Positions 1-7,453 of a stretch of DNA of 9,550 bases are shown piece after piece. The stretch spans positions 4,068 through 13,617 of the forward strand of contig MKSH01000023.1 of NCBI GenBank assembly GCA_001898095.1, written 5' to 3'. Numbering within the stretch: the stretch's first letter is position 1; each line of letters opens with the position of its first letter. The stretch is from Solirubrobacterales bacterium 70-9 (lineage in GTDB: Bacteria; Actinomycetota; Thermoleophilia; Solirubrobacterales; 70-9). Below the pieces are notes generated by a model, which did no database searches, was not told the origin of the DNA, and was given only the letters and a program-made list of their open reading frames with translations. The translations under genes and the position numbers were made by a program.

Positions 1-410
1 CTCTCGCCGCAGACGAGAGCGTCGCAGCAGGCCGCGATCGCCAGCCCCGAGCCGACCGCGACCCCGTGGATCGCGCCGACCACCGGCACCGGGCAGTCGT
101 AGATCGAGGCGAACGATTCGCGCACGAGCTTGGACAGCCCGGGCGAGTTCTGCGGGGTGAGGATCTGGAACTCGTGCAGGTCGTTGCCGGCCGAGAAGTG
201 GGGCCCCTCACCGCGCAGGATCACCACCCGGACCTCGGGCAGCAGCTCGTCGATATGGCTGAAGAGCGTGCGGATGTCCCGGTAGAGCTCCTGGTTGGCG
301 GCGTTCACCGGCGGCCGGTCGAGGGAGACGACCGCGATCGCGTCCCGCTCCTCGATCTTCAGGTGGCGAAACTCCGAAAGCTCGGTCACTGCGGCTCCAA
401 CCCCACTCAT
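1..410 (-). CDS. Crotonase-fold enoyl-CoA hydratase/isomerase family protein, N-terminal part
   Basis: The minus-strand frame from ATG at 410 gives 136 residues and runs off the left edge, so the C-terminal half is missing. The N-terminal beta region contains VVSLDRPPVNAAN (residues 27-39). The oxyanion-hole loop HFSAGNDLHEF follows at 71-81, and the second conserved block HGVAVGSGLAIAACCD lies at 115-130. All are typical of the crotonase superfamily, whose members act on acyl-CoA thioesters in the cytoplasm. The glutamate that acts in classical hydratases (Glu144 in the rat enzyme) aligns with Ala124 here. The second catalytic acid would lie beyond the window. The reaction is therefore uncertain: isomerase, hydrolase or an atypical hydratase are all possible. 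The start is supported by a purine-rich GGGGAAAGG 6 bases upstream. A GTG seven codons further in is the alternative. The gene is transcribed away from the GntR regulator across a shared 205-bp region. Confidence 0.88.
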   Translation of the reverse strand, partial: MSGVGAAVTELSEFRHLKIEERDAIAVVSLDRPPVNAANQELYRDIRTLFSHIDELLPEVRVVILRGEGPHFSAGNDLHEFQILTPQNSPGLSKLVRESFASIYDCPVPVVGAIHGVAVGSGLAIAACCDALVCGE

Positions 411-494
411 CTCTTGCCTTTCCCCTTCAAATGTCTATGTCTGCTCACCAAGGCGATAGGCCGAGGCCAACCGATTTCGGCTGTTTCAGGCGCG

Positions 495-523
495 AACTTA
501 CCGGTGGCCTTGCATGTTGTCAA
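495..523 (-). promoter_or_regulatory. Putative sigma70-type promoter of the crotonase gene
   Basis: On the minus strand a perfect -35 hexamer TTGACA (523 to 518) is followed, after exactly 17 bases, by TAAGTT (500 to 495). The -10 matches the consensus at its key positions 1, 2 and 6. The start point would fall near 488, giving a leader of about 78 bases before the ATG at 410. This is one of the few relatively AT-rich stretches in the window. The assignment rests on sequence match only. Confidence 0.5.
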
Positions 524-538
524 TAGAGACTAACTCTA
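524..538. promoter_or_regulatory. Small inverted repeat, candidate operator
   Basis: TAGAG-ACTAA-CTCTA is a perfect 5-bp inverted repeat with a 5-base spacer. It lies immediately upstream of the -35 box of the minus-strand promoter and about 80 bp before the GntR start. A wider pair TTGCA (510-514) and TGCAA (541-545) brackets it, though with a slightly different centre. GntR regulators usually bind short palindromes in their own control regions, so this is a reasonable operator candidate. The arms are short, so chance is not excluded. The rest of 539-615 holds a GC-rich potential hairpin (GGCG at 575-578 with CGCC at 585-588, outer AGGAG at 564-568 with CTCCT at 590-594) of unknown role. Confidence 0.3.
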
Positions 539-615
539 AGTGCAATCTGCCTGGCAACGGGACAGGAGACCGGAGGCGCCGGAACGCCACTCCTGATGCG
601 GTATGAATCGGTCCC

Positions 616-1266
616 ATGTCCGCTGCCGATCGCGCCTATGTCCACACCAAGGAGCGAATCCTCGACGGCGAGTACGCGCAGGGGCGGCTGCTCGGCGAGG
701 GCGAGGTCTCCGACGCGGTAGGGGTGAGCCGGACGCCGGTCCGGGAGGCGTTCCTGCGGTTGGAGGCGGAGGGACTGCTGCAGCTATACCCGAAGCGCGG
801 GGCGCTGGTGGTGCCGATCTCGGCCGCCGACGTCGAGGACGTGATGGAGACGCGGCAGCTGATCGAGCGGTTCGCGGTCGCCCGGGTGATCGAGCTCGAC
901 CTCGACCTCTCGGCGCAGCTGGACGCGGCGATCGCCGCCCAGGAGCGCCACGCCGAGGCCGGTGACGCGGTCGCCTTCGTCGACGCCGACCGCGAGTTCC
1001 ACCGCGTCTTCGTCGCCGCCACCGGCAACGCGATCGTCCTCCGCACCCACGACAGCCTCCGCGACCAGCAGCAGCGGATGGGCCTGGCGGCGATGAGCGC
1101 CGGCTCCGACCGGATGCAGCGGATCCTCGACCAGCACCGGGAGATCGTCGCGGCGGTCGCCCGGCGCGACACCGACGAGGCGGCGGCCCTGATCGACCGC
1201 CACCTCGAGGAGACGCTGGAACTGCTGCGGCGCGCCGCGCGCGTCGCTCAGTCGAGCAGCTCGTAG
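616..1266 (+). CDS. GntR-family transcriptional regulator, FCD (FadR C-terminal) subgroup
   Basis: A 216-residue DNA-binding regulator of usual length for this family. A winged helix-turn-helix spans about residues 7-66, with the recognition region around VSDAVGVSRTPVREAF (31-46). The all-helical FCD ligand domain runs from about 73 to 205. It carries the four metal ligands expected for metal-type FCD domains: Asp125 and His129 in DADREFHR, His174 in DQHRE, and His196 in DRHLEE. The ligand is probably a small carboxylate held by the metal. The start is fixed from above by an in-frame TGA at 604. No clear Shine-Dalgarno precedes it, but a TATGAA at 602-607 would give a leaderless or nearly leaderless message. 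The gene diverges from the crotonase gene and converges on aceB, whose 3' end it overlaps by 19 bp. E. coli GlcC, activator of the glycolate operon, is in the same family. Control of glcDEF-aceB is therefore plausible but inferred, and the crotonase gene is an equally valid target. Confidence 0.9.
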   Translation: MSAADRAYVHTKERILDGEYAQGRLLGEGEVSDAVGVSRTPVREAFLRLEAEGLLQLYPKRGALVVPISAADVEDVMETRQLIERFAVARVIELDLDLSAQLDAAIAAQERHAEAGDAVAFVDADREFHRVFVAATGNAIVLRTHDSLRDQQQRMGLAAMSAGSDRMQRILDQHREIVAAVARRDTDEAAALIDRHLEETLELLRRAARVAQSSSS

Positions 1267-2843
1267 GCCATTTCGGTCAGGAAGTCCTGGAAGTCGTCGC
1301 CGAGCGCGACCGCCTCGAAGACCCGCCGCGTCTCCTCCGGCCTGCCCGCCTCCCAGGTCTCCTCGCCGACCTCGGCGCGGATCCGCTCCATCTCCTCGTC
1401 GAGGATCCGCCGCACCAGCGCGGCGTCGATCACCGTGCCGTCCTCGAGCTTCGTCCCGTGGTGGACCCACTGCCAGATCTGGTTGCGCGAGATCTCCGCC
1501 GTCGCCGCGTCCTCCATCAGGTTGTTCAGGGCGACCGCGCCGCGCCCGCCGAGCCAGAAGGAGATGTACTGGAAGCCGACGCTGACGTTGCCGCGCAGGC
1601 CGGACTCGGTGACCGCACCGGGGGTCGCGCCGAGGTCGACCAGCGCCGCTGCGTCGGCGACGACGTCGTCGCGCAGGCGGCCGATCTGGTTGGGGCGCTC
1701 GCCGAGCACCGCGTCGAAGGCCGCGGTCGCGGTGGCGACCGTGTCGGGATGGGCGACCCAGGTGCCGTCGAAGCCGTCTGCGGCCTCGCGCTCCTTGTCG
1801 GCCCGGGCCGCCGCCAGCGCCCGCTCGTTCGCCTCAGCATCGGTGCGGCTCGGGATCTGCGCCGCCATCCCGCCCATCGCGAAGATCCCGCGGCCGTGGC
1901 AGGTGCGGACCAAGAGCTCGGTGTAGGCGCGCATGAACGGCACCGTCATCTTCACCTCGGCGCGATCGGGGAGGACGGCCTCGGGGCGCTCGCGCAGGAC
2001 CTTGATCGCCGAGGCGATGTAGTCCCAGCGACCGGCGTTCAGCCCGTAGGAATGGTCGCGGAGCTCCCAGAGGATCTCCTCCATCTGGAATGCCGCCGGC
2101 AGCGCCTCGATCAGGACGGTGGCGCGGAAGGTGCCGCGCTCGAGCCCGAGGCTCTCCTCGGCGAAGCCCAGCACCTCGTCCCAGAGGCGCGCCTCCAGGT
2201 GGTGCTCCATCTTCGGCAGGTAGAGGTAGGCGCCCAGGCCCTGGGACGCGAGGCGCGGCGCGCCGTGGAAGGCGAAGAGGCCGAAGTCGACCAGCGAGCC
2301 GGAGCCGACGGCGCCGTTGAAGGAGATGTGGCGCTCGGGCAGGTGCCAGCCGCGCGGGCGGACCAGAAGCGTCGCCGTCTCCTCGTTCAGCTCGTAGTGG
2401 CGGCCGTCGGAGGCCTCGTAGGTGATCGTCCCCTCGATCGCGTCGATCAGGTTCGCGTGGCCCGACACCTGGTTCGCCCAGGTCGGCGAGTTGGCGTCCT
2501 CGAAGTCGGCCATGAAGCCTTTGGCGCCGGAGTTCAGCGCGTTGATCACGAGCTTGCGGTCGGTCGGCCCGGTGATCTCGACCCGGCGGTCGGCGTAGTC
2601 GTCGCGCGGCGCGGCGGTCCGCCAGGAGGAATCCTCGCGGATCTCGCGCGTCTCCGGCAGGAAGTCCAGAGTGCCGCCCGCGGCGATCGCGGCCCGACGC
2701 TCGGCGCGGGCGCCGAGGAGCTCCAGGCGGCAGGCGTCGAAGCGACCGTGCAGCTCGGCGAGGAAGGCGAGCGCGTCGGGCGACAAGATCTCGGCGCGGG
2801 AGCGCTCGTCGAGGGGCGTATCGGCGATCTGCGGGTCGGGCAT
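1248..2843 (-). CDS. aceB: Malate synthase A
   Basis: A full-length malate synthase of 531 residues (E. coli AceB is 533). It condenses glyoxylate with acetyl-CoA and water to malate and CoA, a cytosolic Mg-dependent reaction. The family signature RDHSYGLNAGRWDYIAS lies at 262-278. MADFEDANSPTW (111-122) and VRPRGWHLPE (161-170) carry conserved active-site residues, including the arginine expected to stabilise the enolate. MEDAATAEISR holds Asp445, which corresponds to the catalytic base of the A isoform. Glu246 and Asp274 are the likely magnesium ligands. The ATG at 2843 is preceded by a strong AAGGAGAG (2853-2860) that overlaps the glcF TAA stop, leaving 16 bases between the two genes. It is therefore the last gene of the glcDEF operon and consumes the glyoxylate made there. 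The 3' end overlaps the convergent GntR gene by 19 bp. E. coli pairs glycolate oxidase with the larger G isoform (GlcB), so use of the A isoform is a variation. Confidence 0.97.
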   Translation of the reverse strand: MPDPQIADTPLDERSRAEILSPDALAFLAELHGRFDACRLELLGARAERRAAIAAGGTLDFLPETREIREDSSWRTAAPRDDYADRRVEITGPTDRKLVINALNSGAKGFMADFEDANSPTWANQVSGHANLIDAIEGTITYEASDGRHYELNEETATLLVRPRGWHLPERHISFNGAVGSGSLVDFGLFAFHGAPRLASQGLGAYLYLPKMEHHLEARLWDEVLGFAEESLGLERGTFRATVLIEALPAAFQMEEILWELRDHSYGLNAGRWDYIASAIKVLRERPEAVLPDRAEVKMTVPFMRAYTELLVRTCHGRGIFAMGGMAAQIPSRTDAEANERALAAARADKEREAADGFDGTWVAHPDTVATATAAFDAVLGERPNQIGRLRDDVVADAAALVDLGATPGAVTESGLRGNVSVGFQYISFWLGGRGAVALNNLMEDAATAEISRNQIWQWVHHGTKLEDGTVIDAALVRRILDEEMERIRAEVGEETWEAGRPEETRRVFEAVALGDDFQDFLTEMAYELLD

Positions 2844-2859
2844 CGGGCGGTTCTCTCCT

Positions 2860-4121
<1,262 letters not shown>

Positions 4122-4125
<4 letters not shown>

Positions 4126-5282
4126 CGCGCGCCTCCGGCGAAGACACCGGCCGGGTCGAGCGCCCCGGCGATGCGCCGACCGAAGGCGCCCCCGGTGGCG
4201 GCCCCGATCAGCGGTCCGTCCAGCGCCGGGTCGGAGGGCGACCGACCGACGAGCGAGGAGCCGGTGAGGACGACGCCGCTCATCGCCTGGCCGGCGAGCA
4301 ACTCGGAGAGGTCGGCGAGCGGCGCGGCATCCGGCCAGGCGACCCAGGCGACGTTCGCGGCGAGCCCGTAGCGCCGGCGCGCGCCGTGGCGCTCGAGGTC
4401 GGCATCGAGCGCGACGACCTGCCGCGGCGCCAGCGGGACGACGACGAGCCGCGCGTCCTCCCCGACCCAGGCAAAGCGCCGCCCCTCGTCCCAGTGCCGG
4501 GCCTCGTCCTCGAGCGCCGCGCCTCCCGGCTCGACCAGCCCCGCCAGCCGCTCCGCCCGCCCCCCGATCCCCCCATGTTGATGGGCCGAAAAGCGCTCTA
4601 TATCAGCGCTTTTCGGCCCATCAACACCGGAGAGGCGGGCGGTAACGGTGCCGGTGGGGGCGAGGTCGAGGGCGGTGACCGGGATCGGGGCGCGGGCCAG
4701 GGCGGCGACGGCGGCGAGGCCCGCGGGGAGGCCGACGGTGGGGAAGCGGACGGTCGCGGTCGCCTCCGGGCGGGGGAAGACCTTCAGCGAGAGCTCGGTG
4801 ATCACGCCCAGCCGGCCGAGGCTGCCGACCATCAGCTTCGGCAGGTCGAAGCCGGCCGCGTTCTTCACCACCCGGCCACCGCTCATCGCGAGCCGGCCGG
4901 TGCCGTCGATGAAGCGTACGCCGACGACGAAGTCACGGATCCCGGCGGCAAAGCCGCTCGGCCCGGTGACCCCGGCGGCCACCGCGCCGCCCACGGTGGC
5001 GCCCTCCCCCAGCCGCGGCGGGTCGAAGGGAAGGTGCTGGCCGTTGGCGGCGAGCAGCGCGTCGATCTCCGCCAGCGGCGTCCCCGGTCGCACCGTGATC
5101 GTCAGCTCGGCCGGGTCGTAGTCGACCACCCCGGTCAGGCCGGAGACGTCGAGCGCCCGCACCGGCCCGTCCGGACCCGGCACGGTCGCCGAGTGGGTGC
5201 CGCCCCCGACCGGGACGAGCGGCTCCCCTTCCCGCACCGCCTCCCGCACCGTGGCGGCGTCGCTGGCGACGAACGCGCTCAC
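4122..5282 (-). CDS. glcE: Glycolate oxidase FAD-binding subunit GlcE, with an in-frame palindromic insertion
   Basis: A 386-residue FAD-binding PCMH-type subunit (E. coli GlcE is 350). The FAD site shows VPVGGGTHS at 23-31, [14 protein letters not shown] at 91-104, and [20 protein letters not shown] at 141-160. This is the GlcE pattern of a short flavin domain with a reduced C-terminal part. The GTG start at 5282 overlaps the glcD stop as GTGA (5279-5282). The same frame stays open further upstream, but there it lies over glcD and reads as low-complexity Arg/Gly/Ala sequence, so the coupled GTG is chosen. Residues 220-236, beginning [15 protein letters not shown], are encoded by a perfect 51-bp palindrome with codons unlike the rest of the gene. 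They lie in the linker between the FAD domain and the C-terminal region. Because the element is 17 codons long the frame is kept, and the C-terminal part after it still looks normal. The gene is therefore probably functional with a 17-residue loop added. Confidence 0.92.
4576..4626. repeat. Perfect 22-bp inverted repeat inside glcE (candidate palindromic element)
   Basis: Arms 4576-4597 and 4605-4626 are exact reverse complements, separated by the 7-base loop CTATATC (4598-4604). The next outer pair (A4575 and C4627) does not match, so the ends are sharp. The arms contain the runs GGGCCGAAAAGCGCT and AGCGCTTTTCGGCCC and are about 55% GC, well below the surrounding genes. Total length is 51 bp, 17 codons, without an in-frame stop in the glcE frame, where it begins at the third base of codon 219 and ends at the second base of codon 236. 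No convincing target-site duplication is visible. The transcript would fold into a very stable hairpin within the operon message. A rho-independent terminator is unlikely because the stem is not followed by a U tract. The best reading is an inserted short palindromic repeat, but no second copy is in this window. Confidence 0.93.
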
Positions 5283-6706
5283 GAGGCCGACCCCGTCGCG
5301 CTCGTCGCTCCCATTTCCGCCGGCGGCGTCAGCATCTTGCCGCGGTTCGCGAGGCGCCCCGGATCGACGGCGGCGCGCAGGTCCTCCATCAGCGCCAGGT
5401 CGTCGGCGGAGAACATCAGCCGCATGTATTCGCGCTTCTCCACCCCTACCCCGTGCTCGCCGGTGATCGAGCCGCCGAGCTCGACGCAGAGGGCGAGGAT
5501 GTCGGCGGCCAGCTCCTCGGCCCGCTCGACCGCGCCCTCCTCGCGCCCGTCGTAGAGGATCAGCGGGTGCAGGTTGCCGTCGCCGGCGTGGAAGACGTTG
5601 GCGACGCGGATGCCGCGCTCGGCGCTCAGCCGGTCGATTTCCCGCAGCGCCTCGCCCAGCCGCGTCCGCGGCACTACGCCGTCCTGGACGATGTAGTCGG
5701 GCGCCAGCCAGCCGACCGCGGAGAAGGCGCTCTTCCGCCCCTTCCAGATCAGCGCCCGCTCGTCGGGGTCGGCGGTGGTCCGCATCTCGCCGCAGCCGCA
5801 CTCGCGCAGCAGCCCTTCGACCGCGCCCAGCTCCTCCTCCACCACCGCCTCCTCGCCCTCCAGCTCGACGATCAAAAGCGCCTCGCCCACCGGGTAGCCC
5901 GGCTTCACCGAGGCCTCCGCCGCCTCCATCGCGAGCGCGTCCATGATCTCCATCGCCACCGGGATCAGCCCGGCGCCGACGATTGCCGCGACCGCGTCGC
6001 CGGCCCGCTCCAGCGAGTCGAAGACGGTGAGCGTGGTGCGCACCGATTCGGGCACCGGAACCAGCCGCAGGGTCGCCTCGACGGCGATCCCGAAAAGGCC
6101 CTCGCAGCCGGTGAAGATCGCGGTCCAGTCGGGCCCGACGTGCTCGGTCGAGTCGCCACCCAGCTCGACCGTCTCGCCGTCGGGCAGCACCACCCGCAAC
6201 CCGAGGATGTGGTTCGCGGTCATCCCGTGCTTCAGGCAGTGGGCGCCGCCGCTGTTGAAGGCGAGGTTGCCGCCGATCGTGCAGACCGACTGCGAGGAGG
6301 GGTCGGGCGCGTAGGCGAGCCCGTGCGGCGCCGCCGCGGCGCTGACGTTCAGGTTGATGACCCCGGGCTCGACCACCGCCGTGCGCGCGTCCGGATCCAC
6401 CGACAGCACCCGGTTCATCCGGTTCAGCGCGATCACGATGCCGCCGCCGACCGGCAGCGAGCCGCCCGACAGCGAGGTGCCGCTGCCCCGGGCGACAAAT
6501 GGGACGCCCTCCCGGTGACAGAGCCCGACGACCTCCGCGACCTCCTCGCCGCTTTCCACCACGACCACCGCCAGCGGCCGCTCGTAGAAGGCGGTCAGCG
6601 CGTCGGAGCCGAAGGCGGCGAGCTCGGCCCCGGAGGTGAGCACGCGCTCGCCGACCCCGTCGAGCGCGTGCAGCATCGTCAAGAACTTGTCGGGCTCGGT
6701 ATCCAC
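5279..6706 (-). CDS. glcD: Glycolate oxidase flavin subunit GlcD
   Basis: A 475-residue FAD-linked oxidase (E. coli GlcD is 499) that oxidises glycolate to glyoxylate together with GlcE and GlcF. The FAD-binding PCMH domain shows [15 protein letters not shown] at 71-85 and [20 protein letters not shown] at 134-153. The C-terminal FAD-oxidase domain shows [11 protein letters not shown] at 373-383 and GEHGVG at 416-421, both flavin/substrate-site motifs of the glycolate/D-lactate oxidase family. The usual C-terminal NPGK reads NRGK here. I chose the GTG at 6706 because a TATAGA sits exactly 7 bases upstream, which fits a leaderless message. The alternative is ATG at 6676 (465 residues). Neither has a Shine-Dalgarno. 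The frame is open further upstream, but that part is antisense to the divergent hydratase gene. First gene of the glcDEF-aceB operon. A D-lactate dehydrogenase is possible from sequence alone, but the GlcE/GlcF/malate synthase context favours glycolate. Confidence 0.95.
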   Translation of the reverse strand: MDTEPDKFLTMLHALDGVGERVLTSGAELAAFGSDALTAFYERPLAVVVVESGEEVAEVVGLCHREGVPFVARGSGTSLSGGSLPVGGGIVIALNRMNRVLSVDPDARTAVVEPGVINLNVSAAAAPHGLAYAPDPSSQSVCTIGGNLAFNSGGAHCLKHGMTANHILGLRVVLPDGETVELGGDSTEHVGPDWTAIFTGCEGLFGIAVEATLRLVPVPESVRTTLTVFDSLERAGDAVAAIVGAGLIPVAMEIMDALAMEAAEASVKPGYPVGEALLIVELEGEEAVVEEELGAVEGLLRECGCGEMRTTADPDERALIWKGRKSAFSAVGWLAPDYIVQDGVVPRTRLGEALREIDRLSAERGIRVANVFHAGDGNLHPLILYDGREEGAVERAEELAADILALCVELGGSITGEHGVGVEKREYMRLMFSADDLALMEDLRAAVDPGRLANRGKMLTPPAEMGATSATGSAS

Positions 6707-6713
6707 TGTTGCA

Positions 6714-6719
6714 TCTATA
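6714..6719 (-). promoter_or_regulatory. Putative -10 element of the glcDEF-aceB operon
   Basis: On the minus strand TATAGA lies exactly 7 bases upstream of the GTG at 6706, the spacing expected for leaderless transcripts starting at the first codon. No good -35 is visible 16-18 bases further upstream, which would fit a promoter that needs an activator. The hexamer overlaps the spacer of the divergent plus-strand promoter, so the two promoters may compete or share a regulator. Confidence 0.4.
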
Positions 6720-6736
6720 TCGCATCTTTCGCTATA
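6716..6736. promoter_or_regulatory. Imperfect palindrome between divergent promoters, candidate operator
   Basis: TATATCG (6716-6722) and CGCTATA (6730-6736) form an inverted repeat matching in 6 of 7 positions with a 7-base spacer. It overlaps both divergent -10 hexamers. A direct repeat GCATCT occurs at 6711-6716 and 6722-6727, spaced 11 bp, about one helical turn. The position would let one protein control both the glycolate operon and the hydratase-like gene. The GntR regulator at 616 is a candidate binder, by inference only. Confidence 0.35.
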
Positions 6737-6748
6737 ACCCCAGTGCTC

Positions 6749-7441
6749 GTGACCCCTGAAGACCCATCCCTGCTCGACGGACTGCGCCGCCTGGAAGCCG
6801 AATCGGATGCCCGGCTGGCCGGTGGCGAGACGCGGCTCGGGTGGAAGGCCGGGTTCGGGACGGCGGCGGCGATGGCGAAGCTCGGCACGTCGGGACCGCT
6901 GGCCGGCTTCCTCACCGAGACGACGCTCGGCGCCTCGGGAGCCACCTTCGACGTCTCGGACTGGGCCAAACCGGTGCTCGAGCCCGAGGTGGCAGTACGC
7001 CTCGCCGCCGACATCGAAGCGGGCGCGGACCGCTCCCAGATCGCGGCGGCGGTCGGCGCGGTCGGCGCCGCGATCGAGCTGGTCGACCTCGGCGCGGCCG
7101 GCGACGACCCCGGCGCGATGCTCGCCGCCAACCTCTTCCACCGCGCCGTCCTGCTCGGCGACCTCGCCCCGCTCGCGCCCGGCAACGCGCTCGCCGACGT
7201 GCGGGTCGACGTCCGGTCCGCCGGCGCCGACCACGCGCTGGGCGCCGACCCGGCGGCGGTCCTCGGCGACCTGATCGACGTCCTGGCGAGCATGGCGAGC
7301 CTGCTCGCCCCCACCTCTTATCGCCTCCGCGCCGGCGACGTGATCATCACCGGCGCGGCGGTGCCGCCGTTCATGCTCGAAGGCGGCGAGGAGGTCGACG
7401 TCCGGGTCGGCGACTCGCGCGTCTCCGCCCGCGTCGCCTGA
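6749..7441 (+). CDS. 2-keto-4-pentenoate hydratase-like protein (FAH superfamily)
   Basis: A 230-residue member of the hydratase/decarboxylase branch of the fumarylacetoacetate hydrolase superfamily. Related enzymes add water to 2-keto-4-pentenoate or decarboxylate 2-oxo-3-hexenedioate in meta-cleavage pathways, in the cytoplasm with a divalent metal. The family lysine is in GWKAG (Lys33). The metal-binding acids are Glu78 and Glu80 in LEPEVAV and Glu110 in AIELVD, with spacing like E. coli MhpD (106, 108, 139). The C-terminal block [14 protein letters not shown] is typical. Compared with MhpD (269 residues) about 40 N-terminal residues are missing, and the protein begins just before the conserved core. 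Start choice is between GTG 6749 and GTG 6743, and no ATG or Shine-Dalgarno is near. The gene diverges from glcD through a tiny shared control region and converges with the swivel-domain gene, 12 bases away. The exact substrate is unknown. The context suggests a 2-oxo acid linked to glycolate or glyoxylate metabolism, but this is inference. Confidence 0.82.
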   Translation: MTPEDPSLLDGLRRLEAESDARLAGGETRLGWKAGFGTAAAMAKLGTSGPLAGFLTETTLGASGATFDVSDWAKPVLEPEVAVRLAADIEAGADRSQIAAAVGAVGAAIELVDLGAAGDDPGAMLAANLFHRAVLLGDLAPLAPGNALADVRVDVRSAGADHALGADPAAVLGDLIDVLASMASLLAPTSYRLRAGDVIITGAAVPPFMLEGGEEVDVRVGDSRVSARVA

Positions 7442-7453
7442 CCCGGGCGCGCC

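Larger units (their letters stand above)
6709..6738 (+). promoter_or_regulatory. Putative promoter of the hydratase-like gene
   Basis: TTGCAT (6709-6714), an 18-base spacer, and TATAAC (6733-6738) form a reasonable sigma70-type promoter on the plus strand. Transcription would begin near 6745, between the two in-frame GTG codons at 6743 and 6749, so the message would be leaderless or carry only a few bases of leader. The stretch is sharply AT-rich relative to its surroundings. Confidence 0.5.

Noticed and set aside
66..533. Plus-strand open frame overlapping the crotonase gene.
   Set aside because: The minus strand encodes conserved crotonase motifs. The plus frame has none and runs through the promoter region.
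4576..4626. Reading the glcE palindrome as a rho-independent terminator.
   Set aside because: No U tract follows the stem on either strand, and it lies inside a coding gene with downstream operon genes.
5283..6725. Long minus-strand open frame continuous with glcE upstream of 5282, which would make an 867-residue protein.
   Set aside because: Upstream of 5282 it covers glcD in another frame and translates to low-complexity Arg/Gly/Ala sequence. The homology begins at the GTG coupled to the glcD stop.
5453..6748. Plus-strand upstream extension of the hydratase-like gene across glcD.
   Set aside because: It is the antisense frame of glcD, whose FAD and active-site motifs are intact. A promoter and GTG codons near 6743-6749 explain the true start.
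6707..7234. Upstream extension of glcD to an ATG at 7234.
   Set aside because: The extra residues show no similarity to GlcD and are antisense to the hydratase-like gene, which has recognisable motifs in the plus frame.
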